DNA of 9,661 nt from an uncultured Streptococcus sp. (GTDB lineage: Bacteria; Bacillota; Bacilli; Lactobacillales; Streptococcaceae), in NCBI GenBank assembly GCA_916048145.1, contig CAJZGT010000043.1:1-9661 (forward strand). Direction: 5' to 3'. Made by a program: the position numbers and the translations under genes. The notes under the pieces are model-generated. The model worked only from the letters and a program-made list of their open reading frames with translations, made no database searches and was not told where the DNA came from. Shown in pieces: positions 1-7,576 of this stretch. How positions within the stretch are numbered: position 1 is the first letter of the stretch; every line of letters begins with the position of its first letter.

Positions 1-1
1 T

Positions 2-2818
2 GCCCGTGGTAACTTTGAAGTCAGCATGAAGTGGAAAGATAAAAACCTGCAAAGCCTGTCCTTCCTGGCAAATATCGGTGGAGACCTAGTTGTAGATTAT
101 CCAAATATCGAAGCCAGCCAAATCAAGGTCAATGGCAAATCTGTCAAAGCAACTGTTCTTAAAGATGGCCGCATCCAACTAGCAACGCAAAAAGGTGATG
201 TCATTACCTTTGAACATTTCCCTGGTCGTGTAACCAGTCTGACAGCAGTTAGACAAAATGGCGTCACTGCCAAACTCACCTTCAACCAAGTAGAAGGCGC
301 TACCCACTATGTTATCCAAAGACAAGAGAAAGACGAATCTGGCCAAACCTCTGCAAGCAGAGAATTTGTAACCAATCAAACCCATTTTATCGACCGCTCA
401 CTCGATCCTCAACTCGCCTACACTTATACTGTTAAGGCTATGCTAGGTAATGTTTCTACACAGGTATCCGAAAAGGCCAATGTCGAAACCTATAACCAAT
501 TGATGGATGACCGTGATAGTCGAATCCAATACGGTTCTGCATTTGGAAACTGGGCAGACTCAGAATTATTTGGAGGAACAGAGAAGTTTGCCGACCTTTC
601 ACTAGGTAACTATACGAATAAAGATGCGACAGCAACCATTCCTTTCAATGGTGTTGGCATTGAAATCTATGGTCTCAAATCATCTCAATTGGGAATCGCT
701 GAAGTCAAAATCGATGGTAAATCAGTCAGTGAACTGGACTTCTATACTGCAGGTGCAACTGAAAAAGGTAGCCTTATCGGTCGCTTCACAGGATTGTCAG
801 ATGGTTCTCATGTGATGACCATCACTGTAAAAAAAGAGCATAAACACCGTGGCAGTGAACGTTCCAAAATTTCCTTAGACTACTTTAAAGTTTTACCTGG
901 ACAGGGAACAACTATTGAAAAAATGGATGACCGTGACTCTCGCATTCAATACGGATCTCAATTCAAAGATTGGAGCGACACTGAATTATATAAAAGCACA
1001 GAAAAATATGCGGACATCAATAATAGTGGCCCAAGTACTACTTCAGAAGCTCAGGCAACCATTCCATTTACTGGAACAGGTATTCGAATTTACGGACTTA
1101 AAACATCCGCTCTCGGAAAAGCTCTCGTGACACTAGATGGCAAAGAAATGCCAAGTCTAGACTTCTACACAGCTGGAGATACCCAAAAGGCAACCTTAAT
1201 TGGAGAATTTACTAATCTGAGCGATGGCAATCATATTTTGACATTAAAAGTTGATCCAAATTCACCAGCAGGACGCAAGAAAATCTCTCTAGACTCCTTT
1301 GATATCATCAAAGCCCCTGCTGTTGGTGTAGATAGTCCAAGTATCGCACCGCTTAAGGAAGGGGATAAAAACATCTCTTTAACTCTACCAGTTGGAGACT
1401 GGGAAGCAATCGCTGTGACCTTCCCAGGTATCAAAGATCCACTCGTTTTACGCAGGATAGACGATAATCATCTAGTTACGACTGGAGATCAGACCGTCTT
1501 ATCAATCCAAGATAATCAGGTACAAATCCCTATCCCTGACGAAACCAATCGAAAAGTTGGAAATGCGATAGAAGCTTATTCTATCCAGGGAAATACAACA
1601 AGCAGTCCTGTAGTAACTGTCTTTACCAAAAAGGATGAGAATCAGCAACCAACTACAAGCAAAGGAGATGATCCTGCTCCTATTATAGAAATTCCTGAAT
1701 ACACTAAGCCTATCAGCACAGCAGGACAAGAGCAACCACCTACTGTTTCTATTCCTGAATATACTAACCCTATCGGTACAGTGGGACAAGAACAAGCTCC
1801 TACTGTTTCTATCCCTGAATACACTAAGCCTATCAGCACAGCAGGACAAGAGCAACCACCTACTGTTTCTATCCCTGAATATATTAAGCCTATCGGAACA
1901 GTGGGACAAGAACAAGCGCCTACGGTTTCTATTCCTGAGTACACTGAACCTGTCGGGACAGCGGGACTGGAACAACCACCTACAGTTTCTATTCCTGAGT
2001 ATACTAAACCTATCGGCACAGCAGGAATAGAACAAATACCTACTGTTTCTGTTCCTGAATACACTAAATCTATCGGTACAGCAGGACAAGAACAAGCGCC
2101 TACTATTTCTATTCCTGAGTACACTAAGCCTGTCGGGACAGCGGGACTAGAACAACTACTTACTGTTTCTATTCCTGAGTACACGAAGCCTATCGGCACA
2201 GCAGGACAAGAGCAAGCGCCTACGGTTTCTGTTCCTGAATATAAACTTCGTATCTTAAAAGATGAAAAGACTAAAGTTGAAATTATTGGAGGTGCGACTG
2301 ACTTAGAGGGAATTTCTCACATTTCTAGCAGACGTGTATTAGCTCAAGAACTATTTGGTAAGACCTATGATGCTTACGATCTTCACCTTAAAAATCCAAC
2401 AGACCAGAGTTTGCAACCAAAAGGAGCTGTCTTGGTTCGCTTGCCTATTTCCTCTGCTGTCGAAAATGTTTACTACCTAACTCCATCAAAAGAGTTACAG
2501 GCACTCGATTTTACTATTCGCGAGGGAATGGCAGAATTTACGACTAGTCATTTCAGCACCTATGCAGTCGTTTATCAAGCTAATGGAGCATCAACTACTG
2601 CAGAGCAAAAACCAAGTGAAACAGATATCAAACCATTAGCCAATAGCTCTGAGCAAGTTTCATCTAGTCCAGACCTTGTTCAATCTGTAAATGATTCTCC
2701 TAAAGAACAACTTCCAGCTACTGGTGAAACATCCAATCCACTACTATTCTTGTCAGGATTGAGTCTAGTCCTAACAGCAACTTTTCTACTTAAGAGTAAA
2801 AAGGATGAATCAAACTAA
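2..2818 (+). CDS. LPXTG-anchored surface glycosidase, probable GH95 alpha-L-fucosidase (C-terminal part, 5' truncated)
   Basis: The reading frame is open from the window edge (first residues ARGNFEVSMKWKDKNL), so the ATG at 26 is internal and the true start lies upstream; 938 residues are visible. The opening 'ARGNFEVSMKWKD' followed by 'GGDLVVDY' resembles the C-terminal beta domain of family GH95 alpha-L-fucosidases, which remove alpha-1,2-fucose from host glycans; the catalytic domain itself is outside the window. In order follow an FN3-like module (about 227-490), two tandem ~130-residue modules beginning MDDRDSRIQYGS (about 503-895 and 923-1312), an Ig-like segment (about 1345-1615), a 20-residue repeat array (1679-2245), another beta-rich module (about 2246-2580), a Ser/Thr/Gln-rich linker and a sortase signal (LPATG, hydrophobic stretch, KSKKDESN tail). 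It should be covalently attached to the cell wall. It converges with mraY. Certain: surface anchoring. Inferred: GH95; another host-glycan hydrolase with the same accessory modules is the main alternative. Confidence 0.72.
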   Translation, partial: ARGNFEVSMKWKDKNLQSLSFLANIGGDLVVDYPNIEASQIKVNGKSVKATVLKDGRIQLATQKGDVITFEHFPGRVTSLTAVRQNGVTAKLTFNQVEGATHYVIQRQEKDESGQTSASREFVTNQTHFIDRSLDPQLAYTYTVKAMLGNVSTQVSEKANVETYNQLMDDRDSRIQYGSAFGNWADSELFGGTEKFADLSLGNYTNKDATATIPFNGVGIEIYGLKSSQLGIAEVKIDGKSVSELDFYTAGATEKGSLIGRFTGLSDGSHVMTITVKKEHKHRGSERSKISLDYFKVLPGQGTTIEKMDDRDSRIQYGSQFKDWSDTELYKSTEKYADINNSGPSTTSEAQATIPFTGTGIRIYGLKTSALGKALVTLDGKEMPSLDFYTAGDTQKATLIGEFTNLSDGNHILTLKVDPNSPAGRKKISLDSFDIIKAPAVGVDSPSIAPLKEGDKNISLTLPVGDWEAIAVTFPGIKDPLVLRRIDDNHLVTTGDQTVLSIQDNQVQIPIPDETNRKVGNAIEAYSIQGNTTSSPVVTVFTKKDENQQPTTSKGDDPAPIIEIPEYTKPISTAGQEQPPTVSIPEYTNPIGTVGQEQAPTVSIPEYTKPISTAGQEQPPTVSIPEYIKPIGTVGQEQAPTVSIPEYTEPVGTAGLEQPPTVSIPEYTKPIGTAGIEQIPTVSVPEYTKSIGTAGQEQAPTISIPEYTKPVGTAGLEQLLTVSIPEYTKPIGTAGQEQAPTVSVPEYKLRILKDEKTKVEIIGGATDLEGISHISSRRVLAQELFGKTYDAYDLHLKNPTDQSLQPKGAVLVRLPISSAVENVYYLTPSKELQALDFTIREGMAEFTTSHFSTYAVVYQANGASTTAEQKPSETDIKPLANSSEQVSSSPDLVQSVNDSPKEQLPATGETSNPLLFLSGLSLVLTATFLLKSKKDESN
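503..1312 (+). repeat. Two tandem ~130-residue extracellular modules (MDDRDSRIQYGS type)
   Basis: Two copies of one protein module lie in tandem inside the surface glycosidase, starting at 503 and 923. Both open with MDDRDSRIQYGS and share W(A/S)D(S/T)EL, a central ATIPF(N/T)G(V/T)G(I)(E/R)IYGLK stretch, then DFYTAG, IG(R/E)FT(G/N)LSDG(S/N)H and a closing KISLD(Y/S)F. The alternating hydrophobic pattern and conserved aromatic and Asp residues fit a beta-sandwich of the galactose-binding-like kind found beside streptococcal glycosidase domains, so glycan binding is plausible but inferred. The DNA copies have diverged at many third positions, so this is an old duplication, not a recent one. Confidence 0.75.
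1679..2245 (+). repeat. 60-bp tandem repeat array encoding 20-residue PTVSIPEYTKPIGTAGQEQA units
   Basis: Nine complete 60-bp units start at 1679 and every 60 bases after it; a tenth partial unit (PTVSVPEYK) ends near 2245. The consensus protein unit is PTVSIPEYTKPIGTAGQEQA. Variation is concentrated at the last residues (P, A, I or L), at I/V before GTAG, and at Q/L/I before EQ. The Pro-rich, low-complexity sequence is probably an extended stalk lifting the enzymatic part away from the wall. The first unit is the most divergent (APIIEIPEYT...). Copy number is expected to vary between strains through slippage or unequal recombination. Confidence 0.95.
2711..2815 (+). other. LPATG sortase A cell-wall sorting signal
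   Basis: LPATG is encoded at 2711-2725, followed by GETSNP, a hydrophobic segment (about LLFLSGLSLVLTATFLL) and the positively charged tail KSKKDESN before the TAA at 2816. This is the standard tripartite signal cut by sortase A between Thr and Gly and linked to the peptidoglycan cross-bridge. It shows that the upstream protein is wall-anchored in the mature cell. Confidence 0.96.
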
Positions 2819-2833
2819 CGTTTAACCACACAA

Positions 2834-2866
2834 AAATCAGGATGAAGATAAGCTTCATCCTGATTT
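2834..2866. terminator. Bidirectional intrinsic terminator between convergent genes
   Basis: A perfect 14-bp inverted repeat (AAATCAGGATGAAG at 2834-2847, complement at 2853-2866) encloses a 5-base loop. It sits 15 bp after the surface glycosidase stop and 24 bp beyond the mraY stop. On the plus strand the stem ends in ATTT followed by CTTTG; on the minus strand it ends in a T run (complement of CAAAAA at 2831-2836). Both convergent transcripts can therefore use it, the minus-strand T tract being slightly better. The remainder of the 72-bp gap shows nothing else. Confidence 0.9.
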
Positions 2867-2890
2867 CTTTGTCAATAAAGGATTATTTTT

Positions 2891-3871
2891 TTACAGTAGA
2901 TATAAAAAGGCTAGCGTCAAGAGACTTGCTAGAAGCCCCACTCCCCAAAAGAAGAAATCAACCTTCCACTCACTCCAAGGATTTCCTTTACCAGACAATC
3001 CTCCAAGCTCAAAATGGTGATGTACAGGCGTCATACGGAAAATACGTTTACCACCTGTCAGTTTGAAATAACTGACTTGCATCATGACTGAAGTTGTTTC
3101 AAAAACATAAACAATTCCGATAATCAAGAGAGTCCATTCTTGGTGGAGGGCCATAGAGATAGCTGCCAACATCCCACCTAGGGCCAAACTTCCCACATCT
3201 CCCATAAAGACCTTAGCAGGCTTATGGTTAAAGACGAAGAAACCAAGCAAACCACCAATCATGGCAAAAATCACTAGAAGGATATCCATCTGACCTTGCA
3301 CATAGGCAATAACTCCATAGGCAGACAAACTAATCACAACGGAAATACTCGCTAAACCGTCAATACCGTCTGTCAAGTTCACTGCATTTGAAAAACCGAC
3401 TAGCCAGAAAAGAGCGAAGATAATATAGAAAATCCCTAGATGCACTTGGTAACCAAAGACAGAGAGCATATCGCCCCCACGCTCATAAAAAAGGTAGAAA
3501 ATGACGCCACCTAGCAGCTGAAGAGCCAATTTCTGTTTGGGATTAAGGCCCTCATTGATTTTACGGAAGACCTTGAGGAAGTCATCTAAAAAACCAACCA
3601 AACCATACAAGACCAAAATAAACAAAATCATACCAACATTATTGGTCAATTGTTTTGAAAAAAGAGCGACGAGGAAACTCACCACAACTGCAACAACGAG
3701 GAAAACAAGTCCCCCCATGGTTGGAGTTCCAGCTTTTGCCTGATGCTGCTTGACATCCTCATGCATCTGCTGGCCAGTAATCTGGGCTTTTCGATAAAAT
3801 TGGATAAAGGCTGGAATACCAATAACTGTTAATAAAAAGCTAAGAATTCCAGCACTAATGGAACTGATCAT
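2891..3871 (-). CDS. mraY: Phospho-N-acetylmuramoyl-pentapeptide transferase (lipid I synthase)
   Basis: An integral membrane enzyme that transfers phospho-MurNAc-pentapeptide from UDP to undecaprenyl phosphate, giving lipid I, the first membrane step of peptidoglycan synthesis. The 326-residue product is full length for the family, and its roughly ten hydrophobic segments match the known fold. Family motifs are visible: KAGTPTMGG (residues 46-54), the Asp pair in FLDDF (96-97), [10 protein letters not shown] (165-174) with its catalytic-region aspartates, FMGDVGS (222-228) and the PVHHHFE loop (282-288). The start is separated from the pbp2x stop by one base, and its ribosome site (GGAG) lies inside the end of pbp2x, so translation is probably coupled. 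It is the last gene of the unit before the hairpin at 2834-2866. Confidence 0.98.
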   Translation of the reverse strand: MISSISAGILSFLLTVIGIPAFIQFYRKAQITGQQMHEDVKQHQAKAGTPTMGGLVFLVVAVVVSFLVALFSKQLTNNVGMILFILVLYGLVGFLDDFLKVFRKINEGLNPKQKLALQLLGGVIFYLFYERGGDMLSVFGYQVHLGIFYIIFALFWLVGFSNAVNLTDGIDGLASISVVISLSAYGVIAYVQGQMDILLVIFAMIGGLLGFFVFNHKPAKVFMGDVGSLALGGMLAAISMALHQEWTLLIIGIVYVFETTSVMMQVSYFKLTGGKRIFRMTPVHHHFELGGLSGKGNPWSEWKVDFFFWGVGLLASLLTLAFLYLL

Positions 3872-3872
3872 G

Positions 3873-6128
3873 TTAATCTCCTAAAGTTACTTTCAAATTT
3901 TTAATATCTTTGATGGCAGTATTGGCACGAACACTCTGTTTTTGAACCGTTTTACCTGTACCATCCCACTCTACTTCAATATTCAACCATTTGGCAAACA
4001 CTTGAACATTTTCCTGTGTCCATCCATACATATCCGGCATTTCTTCAAGCTTATCAGATAGGATTAAGATTTGCTGATTGGCTTCCAAATTATTCCCTTC
4101 AGAAACAGAACTATCTTTAACCTTAGTTCCTGTTCCAATAACGATTGGTTGAACAAGGTTACGTCGTAATTCCTCTGCTAAATCACCCGGCGTGTAATCC
4201 TTAGTTGCAGGCATTGCATAACTTGTAGTCTTACTAAACTGCTCCAAATTCTTAGCAGTTGACTGAAGATTGAGTGATTCTTTCATAGCTGAGGCTCTTT
4301 CAAGAATTGGATTGGCAAACTCTCCAAGTTGAATACCTGAATAATGCTCAGGTTGTTGAACCGTCACATAGAGAATAAAGTCAGGATTTTCTGCTGGGTG
4401 CATAGAAACAACTGAGAAAATGTAGTTTGTTGAACCTGTAAGATAACCACCATTTTTCTCATCCGCAATCTGCGCAGTCCCTGATTTAAGGGCCACATTC
4501 TGACCCGGGACATTGACAGTTGCCTTGCCTGTACTATGATTATACATAGTTCCATATGTAGGGTCTGTTCCAACCATAACCATATGGTCACGCGTGACTG
4601 ATGCCGCTTCTTTCGATACAGGATTCCCGACTATTTCCTTTTGAGACTTACGAACAGACTGGTCATTTGGATCATAAAGGGCACTGATAAATTTTGGTTC
4701 CAACATAACCCCATCGTTGGCAATGGCTGTAAAAGCACGTAGCATCTGGGTCTGCGTTACAGAAATCCCCTGACCAAATGCACTCATGGCAATATTAACA
4801 ATATTATCTGCAGGCAATTGACCTGAATACTCATCAGTCAGACCAAAACGCGTCGGCACCCCAAACTTAAAGCGATTGAGATAATCCAGCCAAGTCGCAT
4901 CTCCCATTTTCTGCTCGAGCAAGGTCATCCCGATATTACTAGAGTGGGCAAAACCTTGAGAAAAGGTCATCGTTCCACCACTTGTCAAACCTTCGTTAAC
5001 GTCCCAATCTCGAATGGTTGCATCTGCCAGTTTCAACTCGCTACTGTTAAAGTATTCTCCACCAGGGAAAGTCTTATTATCAATAGCTGCTGCCAACATC
5101 ATCACCTTCATGGTTGATCCTGGCTCATAGTTACTCTGATAGAGGATATCGCGCCAAACAAAGTCTTTAGTGATACCATCCTTAGTGTCTGCATTAAAGG
5201 TAGGTCTTTGAGTAGTAGCGAGGATTTCACCTGTCTTAGCACTGACCAAGGTAGCTGTCATGTACTTGCCTTTTACCTTTTCTTGAAATGCATCCATCTG
5301 TGTTTCCATGAAGGACTGCAAGGGACTTGAAAGAGTGGTATAAACATCCTTCCCGTCTACAGTTTGTTGAGAAGCTTGCTCTGTACCTGGTACAATATTT
5401 CCCAGACGATCTTTTTCGTAAGTGATAATCCCATCTGTTCCCGCAAGGATTCTATTTAGAGAACTCTCTAAACCAGATGTCCCTAATAAACTCTTGCTAC
5501 CATCTTCATTTTCATGAAGTTGAGCTAGACCAATAAATGATGAAGCAAACTGACCATTCGGATAACTCCTGTTAGGACTAGTTGTAAAATCAACCCCCTC
5601 CACACCAGCAGTCTTGAGGTCATTTTTAATAGCCATCATATTGGCATAAGTAATACCATTTCCTTTTGTACCAAACGATACCTGTTTCAGATTGGGCTGA
5701 GCAAGTTGTTCTGTCACATAGGACTCATCCATCTCCAGGTATTTATGAAAAATTTCTGCAACTTTACTAAATTTTGAATCTTCTACATAAAGAACTTTCC
5801 CAGTAGCCGACTTGTAGGTCTTGTCAATAACAGCATACACATTGTAAGAAGTCGCATCTTCTGCTATTGGCGTTCCATTTCGATCATAGATGGTTCCTCG
5901 TTTCGCCGGAATGGTCTTCGTTGTCTGGTGAACCTTCTTAGCCTCTTTGACCAAGTCTTTACCAAATTTACTACCCGTTCCAATAATGACCGCAAAGTTG
6001 ACCAAAAAGACAGCGAAGAGTACGACTGCCAATAAACTTAGACTCTTCCCTACTCTTCGGCGATTTTCTTCTGGTGATTTACGATTACGAACTGCAAAAC
6101 GGATAATTTTTTCTTTCAATTGTTTCAT
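3873..6128 (-). CDS. pbp2X: Penicillin-binding protein 2x, septal peptidoglycan transpeptidase
   Basis: A class B PBP that cross-links septal peptidoglycan together with FtsW; it is the primary beta-lactam target in the mitis group. The 751 residues comprise a short cytoplasmic N-terminus, one membrane anchor (about 29-50), a pedestal domain, the transpeptidase domain and two C-terminal PASTA domains (about 640-751). Active-site motifs are intact: S338-T-M-K341 (nucleophile S338), S396-S-N398 and K548-S-G550. Numbering is one higher than the well-known pneumococcal R6 protein because of one extra residue near the N-terminus. From memory of R6, several transpeptidase residues differ at positions known from mosaic alleles (see findings), while the T of STMK and the Q after KSGTA are unchanged. 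The start follows the ftsL stop by three bases, with GGAG upstream. Confidence 0.98.
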   Translation of the reverse strand: MKQLKEKIIRFAVRNRKSPEENRRRVGKSLSLLAVVLFAVFLVNFAVIIGTGSKFGKDLVKEAKKVHQTTKTIPAKRGTIYDRNGTPIAEDATSYNVYAVIDKTYKSATGKVLYVEDSKFSKVAEIFHKYLEMDESYVTEQLAQPNLKQVSFGTKGNGITYANMMAIKNDLKTAGVEGVDFTTSPNRSYPNGQFASSFIGLAQLHENEDGSKSLLGTSGLESSLNRILAGTDGIITYEKDRLGNIVPGTEQASQQTVDGKDVYTTLSSPLQSFMETQMDAFQEKVKGKYMTATLVSAKTGEILATTQRPTFNADTKDGITKDFVWRDILYQSNYEPGSTMKVMMLAAAIDNKTFPGGEYFNSSELKLADATIRDWDVNEGLTSGGTMTFSQGFAHSSNIGMTLLEQKMGDATWLDYLNRFKFGVPTRFGLTDEYSGQLPADNIVNIAMSAFGQGISVTQTQMLRAFTAIANDGVMLEPKFISALYDPNDQSVRKSQKEIVGNPVSKEAASVTRDHMVMVGTDPTYGTMYNHSTGKATVNVPGQNVALKSGTAQIADEKNGGYLTGSTNYIFSVVSMHPAENPDFILYVTVQQPEHYSGIQLGEFANPILERASAMKESLNLQSTAKNLEQFSKTTSYAMPATKDYTPGDLAEELRRNLVQPIVIGTGTKVKDSSVSEGNNLEANQQILILSDKLEEMPDMYGWTQENVQVFAKWLNIEVEWDGTGKTVQKQSVRANTAIKDIKNLKVTLGD

Positions 6129-6131
6129 ATC

Positions 6132-6449
6132 TTACTCCGCTGTTCGGATATTTTCGTTATTCAACTGCAAATCCTTCGAGTTTGCAATTTCTTTCAAACG
6201 TTCTGAACGAATCAATTCATTAACCTCTTGCTTGGCATCATCTAGTTCTGTCTTCTTTTCTTCTATCTGAGCATTAACCTTGGTCAATTCATTCTGAACT
6301 TGTAATAGCTTTGTCTGCATAAACACAACGCTAATCGCTAAAACAGTTGTAGTCAAAGCAATCGAAAGATAAAATGCCTTCTCTACTCGTGAAAATCTCT
6401 TAAACTTGGTTTGCAGCGACTGGCTTGTTTTTTCGATTCTTTCTACCAT
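6132..6449 (-). CDS. ftsL: Cell division protein FtsL
   Basis: A small bitopic divisome protein that forms a coiled-coil complex with DivIC/FtsB and DivIB/FtsQ and helps activate septal wall synthesis. The 105-residue product has a basic cytoplasmic N-terminus, one membrane span (about 25-45) and an extracytoplasmic heptad-rich coiled coil (about 48-83, LLQVQNELTKVNAQIEEKKTEL). Sequence conservation in FtsL is low, so the call rests on size, topology and position between rsmH and pbp2x, the usual order in streptococci. A GGGG-rich ribosome site precedes the ATG, within the 11-bp gap after rsmH. Confidence 0.95.
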   Translation of the reverse strand: MVERIEKTSQSLQTKFKRFSRVEKAFYLSIALTTTVLAISVVFMQTKLLQVQNELTKVNAQIEEKKTELDDAKQEVNELIRSERLKEIANSKDLQLNNENIRTAE

Positions 6450-6460
6450 CTTTTCCCCTC

Positions 6461-7411
6461 TTACTTGTGAATTTTTCTGGCCACGCGCAACTTAGCTGAA
6501 TGCGAGCGGTTATTAGCTTCTAATTCTTCTGCACTTGGCAAGATTGGCTTACGGGACACCAATTCCATCTTGGGCTTGAGATCATCTGGGATGAAAGGCA
6601 AGCCTTTGGGAACTTCAACCGTTGAAGCTTCCTTGAACAATTGCTTGGTCAAGCGGTCTTCCAAAGAATGAAAGGTAATCACTGAAATTCTACCATCTAG
6701 AGCCAACATCTCCATAGCCTGCTGGATGGACTCATCTGCTGCTCCCAGTTCATCATTAACTTCAATTCGAATAGCCTGGAAAATCTGTTTAGCAGGGTGA
6801 CCCTTTTTCTTGAGCTCCTTGGCAGGCTTAGCCGACTTGATAATCTCAGCCAACTCAGTCGTTGTCTCGATTGGCTTGACTTCACGTGCTTGTTCAATCT
6901 TACGCGCAATCTGTTTAGAGAATTTGTCCTCTCCATACTTGAAGAAAATTCGAACCAAGTCATGATAGTCATAGTGGTTCACCACTTCATAGGCTGTCAG
7001 ACTAGCTTCCTGATTCATCCGCATGTCCAGTGGTGCATCCTTTTTATAAGAAAAACCACGCTCACGCTGATCCAATTGAGGACTAGACACTCCCAAGTCA
7101 TAACAAATTCCATCAATTTCCTGAACACCAGCTTCGCGCAAACGTGCCTGTAAATGACGGAAATTATCCTTGATAAAGGTTACCATCCCTTTTTCGATAT
7201 AGGGTGCCAAACGTTTTTGCGCGTTGTCAATAGCATTCTGGTCCTGGTCAAAGGCATAGAGATGGCCTTTTTCACTTAATTTACTTAATAAATATTCGCT
7301 ATGGCCCGCTCCACCCAAAGTCGCATCAACGTAGATACCGTCAGGCTTTACGTCAAGCATATCAATCGTTTCGTGGAGTAAGACCGTTACATGATGAAAT
7401 TCTTTTGTCAT
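6461..7411 (-). CDS. rsmH: 16S rRNA (cytosine-1402-N4)-methyltransferase RsmH (MraW)
   Basis: A SAM-dependent methyltransferase that modifies N4 of C1402 in the decoding centre of 16S rRNA; the gene traditionally heads the division and cell-wall cluster. The 316 residues are the usual length. The SAM-binding loop GGAGHS is at 33-38, [10 protein letters not shown] at 105-114, RGFSY at 118-122, PLDMRM at 127-132, and ITFHSLEDR towards the C-terminus. The [14 protein letters not shown] start matches the family N-terminus; only AGGA, very close to the ATG, is available as a ribosome site, and the likely promoter leaves almost no leader (see finding). It is the first gene of the minus-strand unit and diverges from the small repressor gene on the other strand. 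Confidence 0.98.
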   Translation of the reverse strand: MTKEFHHVTVLLHETIDMLDVKPDGIYVDATLGGAGHSEYLLSKLSEKGHLYAFDQDQNAIDNAQKRLAPYIEKGMVTFIKDNFRHLQARLREAGVQEIDGICYDLGVSSPQLDQRERGFSYKKDAPLDMRMNQEASLTAYEVVNHYDYHDLVRIFFKYGEDKFSKQIARKIEQAREVKPIETTTELAEIIKSAKPAKELKKKGHPAKQIFQAIRIEVNDELGAADESIQQAMEMLALDGRISVITFHSLEDRLTKQLFKEASTVEVPKGLPFIPDDLKPKMELVSRKPILPSAEELEANNRSHSAKLRVARKIHK

Positions 7412-7420
7412 ATCCTATCT

Positions 7421-7449
7421 ATTTTACCACAAATCCGACTAGCTTGCAC
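7421..7449 (-). promoter_or_regulatory. Candidate extended -10 promoter for the rsmH-ftsL-pbp2x-mraY unit
   Basis: Read on the minus strand, TGGTAAAAT gives a TGn extended -10 element with hexamer TAAAAT (7426-7421). The -35 position (about 7449-7444, GTGCAA) is poor, as tolerated by extended -10 promoters. Transcription would begin only a few bases before the rsmH ATG at 7411. No better promoter was found in the 165-bp divergent gap, although a start site further upstream cannot be excluded. Confidence 0.45.
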
Positions 7450-7479
7450 TAATCAGACAAATAGGTCAAAAAAAGTAAG

Positions 7480-7494
7480 ATTTCTTTAAGAAAT
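7480..7494. repeat. Perfect palindrome upstream of the repressor promoter
   Basis: ATTTCTT and AAGAAAT form perfect 7-bp arms around a single T. The element directly abuts the operator-like dyad at 7495-7514, upstream of the -35 box of the repressor promoter and about 30 bp from the rsmH -35 region. It could be a binding site for another regulator or an AT-rich upstream promoter element; chance is possible in AT-rich DNA. Confidence 0.45.
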
Positions 7495-7514
7495 ATGTCA
7501 AATATGCTTGACAT
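7495..7514. promoter_or_regulatory. Operator-like dyad over the -35 box (site 1)
   Basis: ATGTCAA (7495-7501) and TTGACAT (7508-7514) are perfect 7-bp inverted arms with a 6-bp spacer, the geometry expected for a dimeric HTH protein. The right arm contains the whole -35 hexamer TTGACA, so a bound protein would block RNA polymerase. The left arm plus spacer (GTCAAATATGC) recurs in site 2 downstream. The natural candidate ligand is the XRE-type protein encoded immediately downstream, acting as an autorepressor. Confidence 0.7.
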
Positions 7515-7536
7515 CTATTTCATAGAAGAATATAAT
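7508..7536 (+). promoter_or_regulatory. Perfect consensus sigma-A promoter of the repressor/membrane-protein operon
   Basis: TTGACA at 7508-7513 and TATAAT at 7531-7536 are separated by exactly 17 bp, an exact match to the housekeeping consensus. Initiation is expected near 7543, giving a leader of about 34 bases before the ATG at 7577. Such a strong promoter overlapped by inverted repeats suggests that the operon is normally held down by a repressor. Confidence 0.88.
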
Positions 7537-7539
7537 ATA

Positions 7540-7557
7540 GTCAAATATATGCGACAT
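7540..7557. promoter_or_regulatory. Second operator-like element at the transcription start (site 2)
   Basis: GTCAAATATATGCGACAT matches the site 1 core GTCAAATATGCTTGACAT at 14 of 18 positions, with both outer halves (GTCAAATAT and GACAT) conserved. It spans the predicted start of transcription. The spacing between equivalent bases of the two sites is 43 bp, close to four helical turns, so two dimers could sit on the same face of the DNA around the promoter. Confidence 0.6.
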
Positions 7558-7576
7558 AAATCAGAAAGGAGAACAG

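Noticed and set aside
1502..2199. Two long overlapping antisense open frames (1502-2095 and 1642-2199) with Cys/Val/Tyr-rich repetitive products
   Set aside because: The 60-bp repeat has a length divisible by three, so any frame without a stop in one unit stays open through the whole array. There is no ribosome site, and the composition is a by-product of the plus-strand coding repeat.
1679..2245. Regular repeats that might suggest a CRISPR array
   Set aside because: The whole 60-bp unit is conserved, there are no unique spacers between short repeats, and the array is in frame inside a coding sequence.
2842..3066. A 74-residue plus-strand frame after the glycosidase
   Set aside because: It starts inside the terminator hairpin and runs antisense to the conserved C-terminal part of mraY.
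5947..6270. A 107-residue plus-strand frame opposite the pbp2x-ftsL junction
   Set aside because: It is antisense to two essential genes and has no ribosome site or recognisable domain; it is a chance open frame.
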